Assembly: GCA_910587545.1 (NCBI GenBank)
Contig: CAJUMI010000027.1
Location: forward strand, 1-31,520
DNA from: an uncultured Muribaculaceae bacterium
Lineage (GTDB): Bacteria; Bacteroidota; Bacteroidia; Bacteroidales; Muribaculaceae
Direction of reading: 5' to 3'
DNA: 31,520 nt
The position numbers and the translations under genes are program-made. Below the pieces are notes generated by a model. It worked only from the letters and a program-made list of their open reading frames with translations, ran no database searches and had not been told where the DNA came from. Position 1 is the stretch's first letter. Each line of letters opens with the position of its first letter. Shown here in pieces: positions 23,296 through 31,520 of the stretch.

Positions 23296-24309
23296 ATGTT
23301 TATCGTCGAAAACTATGCAATGGCCGTTGTGCTGTGTTTCATTACGATGATGTGCTGGGGCTCGTGGGGCAACACGCAGAAACTCGCTGCCAAGACCTGG
23401 CGCTATGAACTGTTCTACTGGGACTATGTGATCGGCATGTTGCTGTTCTCTCTGCTGATCGGATTTACTCTCGGCAGCATCGGATCGGAAGGCCGTCATT
23501 TCATCGATGATTTGTCGCAGGCATCGTGGGCTTCGATAGGCAGTGTGCTGATCGGCGGCGTGGTGTTCAATGCATCGAATATCCTGCTTTCTGCGTCAGT
23601 CTCTTTGGCCGGGATGTCGGTGGCGTTTCCGCTCGGAGTCGGCATTGCGCTTGTGCTCGGCGTGATAGTCAACTACATCGGTGAGCCCAAGGGAAGCGCC
23701 CTGCTGCTGTCGATCGGGGTTGCCTTTGTCGTGGCCGCTATCATCTGCAACGGTGTGGCTTCGGGGCGTGTAGCCAAATCGAAGGGCGAATCGGCCGACA
23801 CTCATCGCAAAGGCATTCTGCTCGCCGGGTGTGCCGGTGTGCTGATGTCGTTCTTCTATCGCTTCGTTGCCGCCGCCATGGATCTCGATAATTTCGAGCA
23901 TCCCGCAGAAGGAATGTTCACCCCCTACGGCGCTCTCTTCGTTTTCTCAGTCGGAGTGTTTCTGAGTAATTTTGTTTTCACAACCTGGGCGATGCGGCGT
24001 CCGTTTGTCGGTGAGCCTGTCTCCTACCGTGAGTACTTCGCCGGATCGGCGGGAACGCACATGGTCGGGGTTCTTGGCGGTGCGATATGGTGTCTCGGCA
24101 CGGCATGCAGCTATATCGCGGCCGGCAAGGCCGGTGGCGCTATCTCATATGCTCTCGGTCAGGGAGCGCCGATGATCGCTGCAATCTGGGGTGTGTTCAT
24201 CTGGAAAGAGTTCAAGGGCGCCGACCGCAAGACCGACCTGTTGCTTGCGCTGATGTTCATTCTTTTCATTGCCGGCCTGTCGTGGATAATAGCCGCCGGC
24301 GGCAACTGA
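23296..24309 (+). CDS. GRP/RhaT-type sugar permease (RusT-like, probably ribose)
   Basis: A 337-residue inner-membrane protein with about ten hydrophobic helices, of the glucose/ribose porter branch of the drug/metabolite transporter superfamily. The first helix carries CFITMMCWGSWGNTQKLA and a later segment FPLGVGIALVLG, both characteristic of this branch. The cytoplasmic loop near residue 165 is charged (KSKGESADTHRKG). Placement 38 bases after ribokinase argues for ribose as substrate, since the PUL-borne RusT of Bacteroides is likewise next to ribokinases. Automated annotation may call it a multidrug DMT permease; the context makes that less likely. Confidence 0.85.
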   Translation: MFIVENYAMAVVLCFITMMCWGSWGNTQKLAAKTWRYELFYWDYVIGMLLFSLLIGFTLGSIGSEGRHFIDDLSQASWASIGSVLIGGVVFNASNILLSASVSLAGMSVAFPLGVGIALVLGVIVNYIGEPKGSALLLSIGVAFVVAAIICNGVASGRVAKSKGESADTHRKGILLAGCAGVLMSFFYRFVAAAMDLDNFEHPAEGMFTPYGALFVFSVGVFLSNFVFTTWAMRRPFVGEPVSYREYFAGSAGTHMVGVLGGAIWCLGTACSYIAAGKAGGAISYALGQGAPMIAAIWGVFIWKEFKGADRKTDLLLALMFILFIAGLSWIIAAGGN

Positions 24310-24354
24310 TCGAAAACACTGATCTAAAGTCAACGCCGTTATACCGATTTTTTG

Positions 24355-24362
24355 TAACTTTG
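24355..24362 (+). promoter_or_regulatory. lysC promoter, -7 box TAACTTTG
   Basis: TAACTTTG 31 bases upstream of the lysC ATG, placing the transcription start near 24369. The preceding gap to the sugar permease is 84 bases without a clear terminator. No lysine riboswitch could fit in the leader. Confidence 0.55.
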
Positions 24363-24393
24363 CAGTCTTGAATTCACAAATAAGACTGAGTAA

Positions 24394-25707
24394 ATGAAAG
24401 TTCTTAAATTCGGAGGCACGTCGGTCGGCTCGGCCGAACGCATCAGACATGTCGCCGGCCTTATCCGGTCGCGCGGCCGTAACATTGTGGTTCTTTCGGC
24501 GATGGCCGGAACGACCAATACGCTGGTCGACATCGCCGACTATCTGTCGAAAGGGAATGTTCCCGGTGCGCAGGAAACGCTAAACAACCTTAACCTCAAA
24601 TATCTCAATGTGATCGATGAGCTTTTTGAAAGCGAAACTTCAAGATTGAGGGCAAAGGCTGTGATCAGCGAGCGGTTTTCTTACATCAGAGCTTTGATCG
24701 ACGGAGACTATTCGGCCGCCGACGGCAGAGAAATCCTCGCGCAGGGCGAACTGATGTCCACTGCGATGATGGATATATATCTGAACGAGAACGGTGTGAG
24801 ATCGGTGCTCCTGCCCGCGCTGGAATACATGCGGACTGACGCCAACGGCGAGCCTGACATGAAATACGTTGCGACGCGTCTGCGCCGTATGCTCGATCTC
24901 AACCGCGACGCTGACGTGTTTTTGACCCAGGGGTATATCTGTCTCAACGCCGTCGGAGAGGTTGATAATCTGAAGCGCGGGGGCAGCGACTACTCAGCTT
25001 CGATCATAGGAGCGGTCGTCGATGCTGACGAGGTCGAGATATGGACCGATATCGACGGAATGCACAACAACGATCCACGCTTTGTCGACAATACGTCGCC
25101 GGTCGGCGAATTGAACTTCGAGGAGGCCGCCGAGTTGGCATATTTCGGAGCAAAGATACTCCATCCCAATTGTGTGTTGCCTGCAAAACTGGCCAATATT
25201 CCTGTCAGGCTTCTCAATACGCTTGACCCCAAGGCTGCAGGCACAGTGATCTATCACATGCCGCCTGACGGCAGGATCAAGGCAGTGGCCGCCAAGGACA
25301 ACATCACGGCCATAAAGATTAAGTCGGGACGTATGCTGCTCGCCTACGGTTTCCTGCACAAGGTTTTCGAGACATTCGAGAAATATCAGACGAGCATCGA
25401 CATGATGGCCACGTCGGAGGTAGGTGTGTCTGTGACAATCGACGACGAAAGCCATCTCGCGGCTTTGGTAGATGAACTGAAGAATTTCGGCACGGTCACG
25501 GTCGACCGCGACATGACAATAGTCTGCGTCGTAGGCGATCTCGAGTGGCACAACCGCGGACATGCGGCGCAGGCTGTCGCGGCGCTGCGCGACATACCGG
25601 TGCGCATGATCTCTTATGGCGGCAGCAATTATAATGTGTCGATGCTTATACGCAAGGAAGACAAGATCGAAGCACTCAACCGTCTGAGTGAGGCTCTTTT
25701 CAGTTGA
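24394..25707 (+). CDS. lysC: Aspartate kinase, monofunctional
   Basis: A 437-residue cytoplasmic kinase that phosphorylates L-aspartate, the first step to lysine, threonine, methionine and diaminopimelate for the cell wall. The N-terminus VLKFGGTSVGS is the family signature. The catalytic domain contains GYICLNAVGEVDNLKRGGSD and EIWTDIDGMHNNDPR. Two ACT domains fill the C-terminal 140 residues (ITAIKIKSGRMLL... and MTIVCVVGDL...), the usual site of feedback control. There is no homoserine dehydrogenase fusion, so it is the LysC type rather than ThrA/MetL. The ABC-F gene follows after 32 bases. Confidence 0.95.
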   Translation: MKVLKFGGTSVGSAERIRHVAGLIRSRGRNIVVLSAMAGTTNTLVDIADYLSKGNVPGAQETLNNLNLKYLNVIDELFESETSRLRAKAVISERFSYIRALIDGDYSAADGREILAQGELMSTAMMDIYLNENGVRSVLLPALEYMRTDANGEPDMKYVATRLRRMLDLNRDADVFLTQGYICLNAVGEVDNLKRGGSDYSASIIGAVVDADEVEIWTDIDGMHNNDPRFVDNTSPVGELNFEEAAELAYFGAKILHPNCVLPAKLANIPVRLLNTLDPKAAGTVIYHMPPDGRIKAVAAKDNITAIKIKSGRMLLAYGFLHKVFETFEKYQTSIDMMATSEVGVSVTIDDESHLAALVDELKNFGTVTVDRDMTIVCVVGDLEWHNRGHAAQAVAALRDIPVRMISYGGSNYNVSMLIRKEDKIEALNRLSEALFS

Positions 25708-25739
25708 TAAAACAATAAGGTACAATATTTATTTGATAT

Positions 25740-27356
25740 ATGATCGCGGTAAACAATTTAGGTATTCAATTCGGTAAAAAAGTATTATTTCAGGATGTCA
25801 ATCTCAAATTCACTCCGGGTAACTGCTATGGCATCATCGGAGCCAATGGTGCGGGTAAATCGACGCTGATGCGTATGCTCAGCGGTCAGCTTTCGCCGAC
25901 CCACGGCACGATCAGCCAGGGGCCCGGCGAGCGGATGAGCGTGCTTGAGCAAGATCACTTCAAGTTCGATGACTTCACGGTACTTGACACTGTAATTCAG
26001 GGTCACACCGTGCTCTGGGACATAATGAAAGAAAAGGACGCGTTATATGCGAAGCCCGATTTTTCAGACGCCGACGGCATACGCGCGTCGGAACTTGAAG
26101 AGAAGTTTGCCGAACTCGAGGGCTGGAACGCCGAAAGTGATGCGGCAGCCTTGCTCAGCGGTCTCGGCATCAAGGAAGACAAGCACTACATGCTGATGCG
26201 CGACCTCAGCGGCAACGAGAAGGTGCGCGTGCTTCTGGCCAAGGCCCTCTTCGGCAACCCCGACAATCTGCTGCTCGACGAGCCTACCAACGACCTCGAC
26301 CTCGACACCGTGGCATGGCTCGAAGACTATCTGTCGAAGTTTGAGAACACCGTGCTTGTCGTCAGTCACGACCGTCACTTCCTCGATTCGGTCTGCACCC
26401 ATACCCTCGACATCGACTACAGCAAGGTGCAGCTTTTTGCAGGAAACTACAGCTTCTGGTACCAGTCGAGCCAGCTCGCGCTCCGTCAGCAGCAACAGCA
26501 GAACAAGAAGGCCGAGGAGCGCCGCAAGGAGTTGCTCGAGTTCATCCAGCGCTTCAGCGCCAACGTCGCCAAGAGCAAGCAGACCACCTCGCGAAAGAAG
26601 ATGCTCGAAAAACTCAATGTCGAGGAGATCCAGCCCTCGTCGCGCCGATACCCCGGTATCATTTTCACCCCATCGCGCGAGCCCGGCAACAAGATACTCG
26701 AAGTCAAGGGTCTCAGTGCGTCGGTCGACGGAGAGGTGCTGTTCAGCGATGTCAATTTCCAGATCGAGAAAGGCGACAAAGTGGCCTTCCTCAGTCACGA
26801 TCCGCGAGCCATGACCGCCCTGTTTGAGATCGTCAGCGGCAACCGCAAGGCCGACAGCGGCACCTACGAATGGGGGCAGACCATCACCACGGCCTACCTG
26901 CCGCTCGACAATAGCGCCTTCTTCAACACCGACCTCAATCTCGTCGACTGGCTCTGTCAATTCAGCGACGACTCCAGCGAAATCTACCTCAAAGGCTTCC
27001 TCGGCAAGATGCTTTTCTCCGGCGAGGACGTGCTCAAAAAAGCCTCGGTGCTGTCGGGCGGCGAGAAGATGAGATGTATGATCGCCCGCATGATGCTCCG
27101 CGACGCCAATACGATGATACTCGACTCCCCGACCAACCACCTCGACCTTGAGTCGATCCAGGCCTTCAACAACACTCTCCAGGCTTTCAAAGGCAATCTC
27201 CTGCTGGCGTCACACGACCATGAATTCATCCAGACAGTCTGCAACCGCATAATCGAGCTTACGCCCAACGGCATCATCGACAAGATGATGGACTATGACG
27301 ACTATATCACCGACGATAAAGTCGCCGCCGCGCGCGAACGCCTTTACAGCAAATAA
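25740..27356 (+). CDS. ABC-F family ATPase (YbiT-like) with degenerate second domain
   Basis: A 538-residue soluble ABC-F protein; members bind the ribosome and modulate or rescue translation. The first ATPase domain has Walker A GANGAGKS (34-41), a variant signature LSGNE (156-160), Walker B LLLDEPTNDLD with E181, and H-loop VVSHDRH. A charged linker follows (about 240-300, Q-rich then RRKELLEF). In the second domain the Walker A is lost: positions 351-359 read LSHDPRAMT with no GK. The signature LSGGE (438-442) remains. The Walker B catalytic Glu is Ser (LDSPTNHLD, S463), so only the first site should hydrolyse ATP. Codons favour C-ending forms more than neighbouring genes, suggesting high expression. 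Confidence 0.92.
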   Translation: MIAVNNLGIQFGKKVLFQDVNLKFTPGNCYGIIGANGAGKSTLMRMLSGQLSPTHGTISQGPGERMSVLEQDHFKFDDFTVLDTVIQGHTVLWDIMKEKDALYAKPDFSDADGIRASELEEKFAELEGWNAESDAAALLSGLGIKEDKHYMLMRDLSGNEKVRVLLAKALFGNPDNLLLDEPTNDLDLDTVAWLEDYLSKFENTVLVVSHDRHFLDSVCTHTLDIDYSKVQLFAGNYSFWYQSSQLALRQQQQQNKKAEERRKELLEFIQRFSANVAKSKQTTSRKKMLEKLNVEEIQPSSRRYPGIIFTPSREPGNKILEVKGLSASVDGEVLFSDVNFQIEKGDKVAFLSHDPRAMTALFEIVSGNRKADSGTYEWGQTITTAYLPLDNSAFFNTDLNLVDWLCQFSDDSSEIYLKGFLGKMLFSGEDVLKKASVLSGGEKMRCMIARMMLRDANTMILDSPTNHLDLESIQAFNNTLQAFKGNLLLASHDHEFIQTVCNRIIELTPNGIIDKMMDYDDYITDDKVAAARERLYSK

Positions 27357-27374
27357 TCCATAACACTCACTGAA

Positions 27375-27668
27375 ATGGTAAAACATATTGTAAGTTTCAA
27401 ACTTAGCGGCACCGACGCCGAGCGTCGTGCCATAGCCGAACGCTTCAAGGCCGCTCTTGAGCGCCTGCCAGAGCAGATCGACGTACTACGCTCGATCGAA
27501 GTAGGCATCAACCAGAACCCCGCCGAAAGCTGGGACGTAGTCCTAACAGCCGTAGTCGACAAGATGTCCGACGTCGAGATCTATGCCAAGCATCCCGCCC
27601 ACGTCGCCGCCGCCTCACTCCTCGCCGCCCACAAATCCGACCGCGCCTGCATCGATTACGAGGTGTAA
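27375..27668 (+). CDS. Dabb (stress-responsive alpha/beta barrel) family protein
   Basis: A 97-residue protein of the Dabb family, small dimeric alpha/beta-barrel proteins of mostly unknown role. It opens with MVKHIVSFKLSGTDAERRA and continues with a central DVLRSIEVGINQNP and a later strand-helix-strand ending DYEV, the usual Dabb layout. No signal peptide is present. It lies 18 bases after the ABC-F stop, so it is probably cotranscribed. Codon use is C-rich like that of the ABC-F gene. No catalytic residue can be named. Confidence 0.9.
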   Translation: MVKHIVSFKLSGTDAERRAIAERFKAALERLPEQIDVLRSIEVGINQNPAESWDVVLTAVVDKMSDVEIYAKHPAHVAAASLLAAHKSDRACIDYEV

Positions 27669-27997
27669 CTCTCTGGTTCAGAAGTCAAGTAGGCGAGATA
27701 TGTCGCAAGACATAGATTCTATAAAAATATACTTTTAACATATTAATCGAAATCCCGACAACAATTATTGGTTCTGTCGGGATTCTTATGTTATAAAACA
27801 TTGTCGTCTTTATTATTATATGGAGAAATTTCAGTTTGGACCGTTACTTGAGTAATACTATTTATGAGGAACTTAATTTGGAAGGAAATACCCAAATAAG
27901 ACGTCGATAATAGTACGTAAGATAATATCAGATATTAACTCGCATATATATGACTGACAATTGAGTGTCCTCGCAGACTTTTGCTACGTGGGGGTGT
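27669..27997. other. 329-base AT-rich intergenic region
   Basis: Two convergent genes end here: Dabb on the left and trkA on the right. The region holds a strong hairpin at 27751-27784 and otherwise nothing I can support. Short frames such as MEKFQFGPLLE and MRNLIWKEIPK have no sign of being genes. It is much more AT-rich than its neighbours. Confidence 0.6.
27751..27784. terminator. Terminator hairpin after the ABC-F/Dabb genes
   Basis: A perfect 10-bp stem, AATCCCGACA (27751-27760) with TGTCGGGATT (27775-27784), around a 14-base loop. The flanks are T-rich on both strands but lack a pure T run, so it may end both the Dabb transcript and the convergent trkA message. Confidence 0.6.
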
Positions 27998-28687
27998 TCA
28001 GCTGTTGATTTTGCGGTATAGATCTTTAAAGCCTTTTGCGGGGCCGATTACGGTTATTGTGTCGTCGGCTTCGGCCGTCAGACCTGGGGTCGAGATGTCG
28101 ATCATTGCTGGTTCGTTGTGGCTAATGCCGAGGATGTTGGTTTTGACTGTGGGGCGGGTCGCGGCTACGATTTTCAGGCCGTAATCGTCCAGATCGAGTT
28201 TGTCATAAGTAAGGCCGACATAATATTCAGGCATCCTGAATTTCAGAACGTAGTTGTCTGCGTCGACGGCCATCGACGTCACCCGGGTTCCGAGTTCCAT
28301 TTCTTTGGTGAGATCGGCGGCGGCGTGTTGCTCAGGGGTGAGGATGCGGTCGATGCCGAAGCCTTGGAGTATCGACTCGTGTAGTCTGTCGATCGCTCTT
28401 GCGTAGATGTGTCTCACTCCCATTTTCTTCAGTAGTGCGACAGTCTTGACACTCGCTCCGAAGTTTTCGCCTATCGCCACGATGACGAGGTCGACATTTT
28501 TCAGCGGGAGAACGCCGAGCGCGCTTTCCTCGGTCGAGTCGACCAGATAGACGGTCGAGATGTAGTCTTTGATGGCTCCGATGTTGTTGGCACGGTTGTC
28601 GGCGCCGATCACCTCGTGGCCGAGTGCGGTGAGATCGAGTGCGAGGTTTGAACCGTAGATGCCGAGTCCGATGATGAGATATTTCAT
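27998..28687 (-). CDS. trkA: Potassium channel regulatory subunit TrkA/KtrA
   Basis: A 229-residue cytoplasmic gating subunit of a Trk/Ktr potassium uptake system. The N-terminal RCK domain has a Rossmann loop GLGIYGSN, with D30 (GADNR) at the end of strand two to bind the nucleotide ribose, and a typical VIVAIGENF strand. A TrkA-C ligand-binding domain covers the last 80 residues. A single RCK unit of this size matches KtrA rather than the double-length enterobacterial TrkA. It follows trkH by 13 bases in one operon. Confidence 0.95.
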   Translation of the reverse strand: MKYLIIGLGIYGSNLALDLTALGHEVIGADNRANNIGAIKDYISTVYLVDSTEESALGVLPLKNVDLVIVAIGENFGASVKTVALLKKMGVRHIYARAIDRLHESILQGFGIDRILTPEQHAAADLTKEMELGTRVTSMAVDADNYVLKFRMPEYYVGLTYDKLDLDDYGLKIVAATRPTVKTNILGISHNEPAMIDISTPGLTAEADDTITVIGPAKGFKDLYRKINS

Positions 28688-28700
28688 GTTTGTAGATGAT

Positions 28701-30536
28701 TTAGCTGATGATTATGCTTTCTGCGGGATAGTGGGGCGACTTATCGCGGCTTTGCGAGCCCAAGCCGATGAGGAGTGACAATATGCCGACGCGTCCGATA
28801 AGCATGGCTGTCGACAGTATTATCTTTGTGGCCTGACTCAGTTGGTCGGTGATGCCCAGCGACGATCCGACGGTGAACAAGGCGGATGTGACCTCAAACA
28901 GGCAGTCTTTGACCGCCAGCCGTGGTTCCAGGAGCAGTATTGCTGTAGCGTAGGCGAGGAAGACCACTATTGACAGGGCGAGGACGGCGTTGGCGCGTCT
29001 GACCGATCCGAGAGCTATCCGGCGGCCGAACGCTGTCGCCGACGCGTGCCCGCGTATGATCGCCTTGAGGTTAAGGAAGACGGCGGCGGCGGTGTTGACC
29101 TTGACTCCGCCGGCCAGCGACTGCGATGCGCCTCCGATCCACATCTGGACGACGACCAGCAGCAAGGTCGCCGGCAGGAACATAGAAGGGCTGACCGACA
29201 CGAATCCGGCGCTACGCGGTGTCAGCGAATTGAACAGCGACTGGGTGATCTTTTTGCCGGTCGACATGCCTGCAAGCGTGTTGTCATGCTCAAGGACAAA
29301 AAAGGTTATGGTGGAGACTGCGAGGACAGCGAGAGTCGTGACGATGACGAGTTTGGTATTGAGATCGTAAAGATGTACCGGCCGGGCTGCGTTGTGCCGT
29401 CTTCGCCTTGGTGTGAGCAGTCTGCGCAGCCATAATACAAAGATGTCTTTGAAGTTGACGAGTATCGGGAACCCGATCGCGCCGGCGAAGATCAACACCG
29501 ACGTCACGATGTAGATCGACTGCGAGCCGTTCATCAGCGCCTGATTGGCCATGCCGCCGGGCAGACAGGAGAAGCCGGCGTTGCAGAACGACGACAGCGA
29601 GTGAAAGCCCGCGAAGATGAGCCTGTCGGTGAACGTCAGTCCGAGCGCCGGCGGGATGGTGAAGTATACCGCTACGGCACCTGCCAGCTCGACTGTGACA
29701 GTGAAGGCGAGTATATACAGCAGTGTCGGTATGAGATTGTTGATCGTCTTCGAGTAGATCATGTCTTTGATCATGAGCTGGCTGTAGATCGACGGCGCTC
29801 CGCTGAAAAAGATCGCGAAGAAACTCGTGAATGTGATGACTCCCAGCCCGCCGATCTGGATCAGAATGCTTATTACCAGCAGGCCGAGGGGTGTGAATGT
29901 GGTCGGGATGTCGACCGGAGTCAGACCTGTTATACACACAGCGCTAGTCGAAACGAACAGCGAGTCGCAGTAGGATATCGGTGTGACCGTACACTTGGGC
30001 AGCATCAGGACCAACGATCCGATCAGTATGAAGACGATGAAGCTGCCCGACAGGATGAGCGCCGGATTGGTGCGTCGCCCGATCAGACGCATCACAACCT
30101 GGCATAGCCGTAGAACGGAGTATGCGGTCAGCACGGCGAATAGGTAGGTGTCGCTGTACAATATTTTCTCGAGAATGGGAACCCATGGGCGTTCGGGATG
30201 AGGGTAAAGCCATGCGAGAGCTGAAAGGATCAGCGCAGAGTCGACGATCCATTTGAGGGTGCGCGCGTTACGGCTTTTATTGCGCGGCCTGAAAGCCAGA
30301 TCAAGTATAATATCAATTATGAATATGGCCTGTGGAATGCGGAACAATTGCTTGAGAGCGTCGGCTTCTTCGGCATTGCGCTCAAACCCGAAATACAGAG
30401 TCAGTTCGATCAGGCAGAAAAACGACGCTATCACCGACAGAACTCCTACTGTCGTGCGTGTGACCGACGCCATGCCGGTAAAGTTTCTGACAAAGCGGCG
30501 ATGGAGCAACTCCGCACCTTTGGCGTGGCGATGCAC
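28701..30536 (-). CDS. trkH: TrkH/KtrB-family potassium uptake permease
   Basis: A 611-residue K+ channel-like permease with the TrkH/KtrB fold and an extra N-terminal helical region of about 150 residues. The four filter loops each keep their glycine: TSAVCITGL, SFCNAGFSC, PRSAGFVSV and TVGSSLGIT. The start is uncertain. The frame is open to a TTG at 30587 with no ATG until 30473. I give GTG 30536, since the segment before the 30473 ATG (NHLVHRHAKGAELLHRRF) looks like real protein and resembles other Bacteroidetes members from memory. No TAnnTTTG box is visible upstream. It forms a two-gene operon with trkA. Confidence 0.9.
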   Translation of the reverse strand: MHRHAKGAELLHRRFVRNFTGMASVTRTTVGVLSVIASFFCLIELTLYFGFERNAEEADALKQLFRIPQAIFIIDIILDLAFRPRNKSRNARTLKWIVDSALILSALAWLYPHPERPWVPILEKILYSDTYLFAVLTAYSVLRLCQVVMRLIGRRTNPALILSGSFIVFILIGSLVLMLPKCTVTPISYCDSLFVSTSAVCITGLTPVDIPTTFTPLGLLVISILIQIGGLGVITFTSFFAIFFSGAPSIYSQLMIKDMIYSKTINNLIPTLLYILAFTVTVELAGAVAVYFTIPPALGLTFTDRLIFAGFHSLSSFCNAGFSCLPGGMANQALMNGSQSIYIVTSVLIFAGAIGFPILVNFKDIFVLWLRRLLTPRRRRHNAARPVHLYDLNTKLVIVTTLAVLAVSTITFFVLEHDNTLAGMSTGKKITQSLFNSLTPRSAGFVSVSPSMFLPATLLLVVVQMWIGGASQSLAGGVKVNTAAAVFLNLKAIIRGHASATAFGRRIALGSVRRANAVLALSIVVFLAYATAILLLEPRLAVKDCLFEVTSALFTVGSSLGITDQLSQATKIILSTAMLIGRVGILSLLIGLGSQSRDKSPHYPAESIIIS

Positions 30537-30628
30537 AAGATGATTGCCCTTATGAAAAAACTCCTGATCATTTATTTTTATAAACAATGGGTAGCCGTTA
30601 ATGTCGCATCGCCCGAGCGATAATGTTT

Positions 30629-31294
30629 TTATTTGCTATCCTGCAAGGCTTTCAGTTTGAAGCCGGCGTAGATGCCTTCATAGGATGACAGGAGTGAGCT
30701 GATGGTGTTGAGGCTCGAAATGCCTGAGACCGAAGATACGGTTTTGACGATCGAAATCAGTTTTGACACGTCGAAAGTCAGATTGAGCGTGTTGCCTGAT
30801 TTGGTTGCATAGGCGCTGACCTTGCCTAACTTTATCTTGCCTAACGCGTTAAAGTTGAATTCGAGATTGCCATCTTCATCTTTGGTTACGGTTCCTTTGA
30901 GAGTGCCGCGCTTGAGTTTCATGGTGAACTTGTTTTCTGCGTCGACCGTCAGTTGTAGGGCTGTGATGCCGGCTTTTTCGTAGTATGGGGCGATTTTGGC
31001 CTCGATGGTAGAGGCGGCTGCGGCGCCCCCGGCTTTCTGGAGCACATTGTCGCTCTTGAATGTCACGGCCGGAGATTCATAGGCCCATGTTCCCTGAAGG
31101 TCTGCGAGCTCGAAGTTTGACGAGGCGGTGAGATTGGAGAGTATGCTGCCGAGAGAGCCGAGAGGGTTTGACTCCTTGTCGGTTGATTTGCCCGAAGTCA
31201 CGGAGTTGAGCAGATCCTTGAGATCCCCGGAGGCTGATGCCCGTAAACCCGTGAGCAGGGCGACTGCTATAACGATGTAACGTATTGATTTCAT
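30629..31294 (-). CDS. DUF4923 family secreted protein
   Basis: A 221-residue protein of the DUF4923 family, found in Bacteroidales and of unknown function. From ATG 31294 it has a signal peptide (KSIRYIVIAVALLTGLRASA) and a Gly/Ser-rich low-complexity segment. Then comes a lipocalin-like or beta-barrel pattern from LQGTWAYESPAVTFKS onwards, with alternating strands to the C-terminal helix. There is no lipobox Cys, so it is probably periplasmic or exported. The frame to 31357 would add residues before the signal and run into the aldolase terminator. I see no clear promoter between terminator and start. Confidence 0.82.
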   Translation of the reverse strand: MKSIRYIVIAVALLTGLRASASGDLKDLLNSVTSGKSTDKESNPLGSLGSILSNLTASSNFELADLQGTWAYESPAVTFKSDNVLQKAGGAAAASTIEAKIAPYYEKAGITALQLTVDAENKFTMKLKRGTLKGTVTKDEDGNLEFNFNALGKIKLGKVSAYATKSGNTLNLTFDVSKLISIVKTVSSVSGISSLNTISSLLSSYEGIYAGFKLKALQDSK

Positions 31295-31334
31295 TGATGT
31301 TGAATTGAGATGCCTGATTGTTGTGCATCGTTGG

Positions 31335-31376
31335 AGAAAAGAAAGAGACTGTGGCACGATGTGTATGCACAGTCTC
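31335..31376 (-). terminator. Intrinsic terminator of the aldolase gene
   Basis: GAGACTGTG (31345-31353) pairs with CACAGTCTC (31368-31376) around a 14-base loop. On the minus strand TTTCTTTTC follows. It lies 32 bases past the aldolase stop and just ahead of the DUF4923 gene. Confidence 0.75.
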
Positions 31377-31407
31377 CTTCTGTAGGAATTTATGATATCG
31401 TTAAAGA

Positions 31408-31520
31408 TTATTCAGCTTTGCCGGCGCTGCCGAGAACGTTGACGATCTTGTGACGATAGAGTTTCTCCATGTTGTCGCGAGCCGGACCGAGGTATTTGCG
31501 GGGGTCGAATTCGGCGGGCT
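31408..31520 (-). CDS. fba: Class II fructose-1,6-bisphosphate aldolase, C-terminal end (partial)
   Basis: Only the last 36 codons and the stop are in the window; the gene continues to the right. The tail contains EFDPRKYLGPARDNMEKLY and HKIVNVLGSAGKAE, which match the C-terminus of Bacteroidetes class II aldolases. The enzyme cleaves fructose 1,6-bisphosphate to two triose phosphates in glycolysis, using a zinc ion. The metal and catalytic residues are off-window, so I rely on the C-terminal likeness alone. It is followed by its own terminator. Confidence 0.85.
   Translation of the reverse strand, partial: PAEFDPRKYLGPARDNMEKLYRHKIVNVLGSAGKAE

Noticed and set aside
26064..27140. A 358-codon minus-strand open frame
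   Set aside because: It lies wholly antisense to the ABC-F gene, has no family signature, and follows from the C-rich third positions of that gene.
30608..30621. ATCGC-CCGA-GCGAT hairpin next to the DUF4923 stop
   Set aside because: The stem is only 5 bp and no T tract follows on the minus strand, so it is a poor terminator for the gene.

Overview
The window reads as chromosomal DNA of a Bacteroidales bacterium, quite possibly Muribaculaceae (a weak inference from about 55% G+C and protein flavour). The evidence is: many promoters with the Bacteroidetes -7 box TAnnTTTG (some with TTGC or TTTG about 20 bases upstream), few recognisable Shine-Dalgarno sites, a RusK/RusT-like ribose pair, an AddB-like PD-(D/E)XK nuclease without an N-terminal P-loop, a TIGR02757 protein, a DUF4923 protein and an ABC-F protein with a dead second ATPase domain. 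Genes are dense and mostly housekeeping. I see no CRISPR array, insertion sequence, prophage or conjugative element. || Layout. 1-2250: a terminator of an off-window gene, then hisS (-) back to back with an AlkD-like DNA alkylation repair protein (+), their -7 boxes forming one inverted repeat. 2246-4083: an EamA exporter (-) and an OmpA-family glycine-zipper lipoprotein (+). 4108-10821 (-): one tight operon read as mlaE, mlaF, holB, AddB-like nuclease, hemW, with ATGA overlaps at three of four junctions; it joins lipid transport, replication, recombination and a radical-SAM haem protein. 11150-12229: tRNA-His(GTG) with its own promoter and terminator, then a TIGR02757/DUF2400 protein whose sequence echoes HhH-GPD DNA glycosylases. 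12230-12728: a 499-base gap with a good promoter at its start, holding either a small RNA or a long leader. 12729-16077: an AI-2E family permease (+), a beta-helix lipoprotein (-) that overlaps it tail to tail, and a two-helix membrane protein of unknown function (+). 16078-16810: an AT-rich scar with the start of a decayed Fic-family gene. 16811-22187: an ArnT/PMT-like glycosyltransferase (+), then prs (-) and a patatin plus GH13 amylase pair (-). 22331-27668 (+): ribokinase and sugar permease, aspartate kinase, ABC-F protein and Dabb protein. 27998-30536 (-): the potassium uptake pair trkH-trkA. 30629-31520 (-): a DUF4923 protein and the 3' end of class II fructose-bisphosphate aldolase. || How genes work together. 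RbsK and the permease form a minimal ribose uptake and phosphorylation unit, and Prs, elsewhere in the window, uses ribose 5-phosphate. TrkA gates TrkH. MlaE and MlaF form the inner-membrane core of a phospholipid transporter. hisS and tRNA-His are 10 kb apart and independently transcribed. || The most notable observations are the back-to-back inverted-repeat promoters at hisS, the likely transcript from about 12250, the HhH-GPD-like signature in the TIGR02757 protein, the degenerate ABC-F second domain, the mixed-function mla operon, a Fic gene relic, and a family of terminators sharing a GGCGRTG stem. No clear new multi-gene system is evident.
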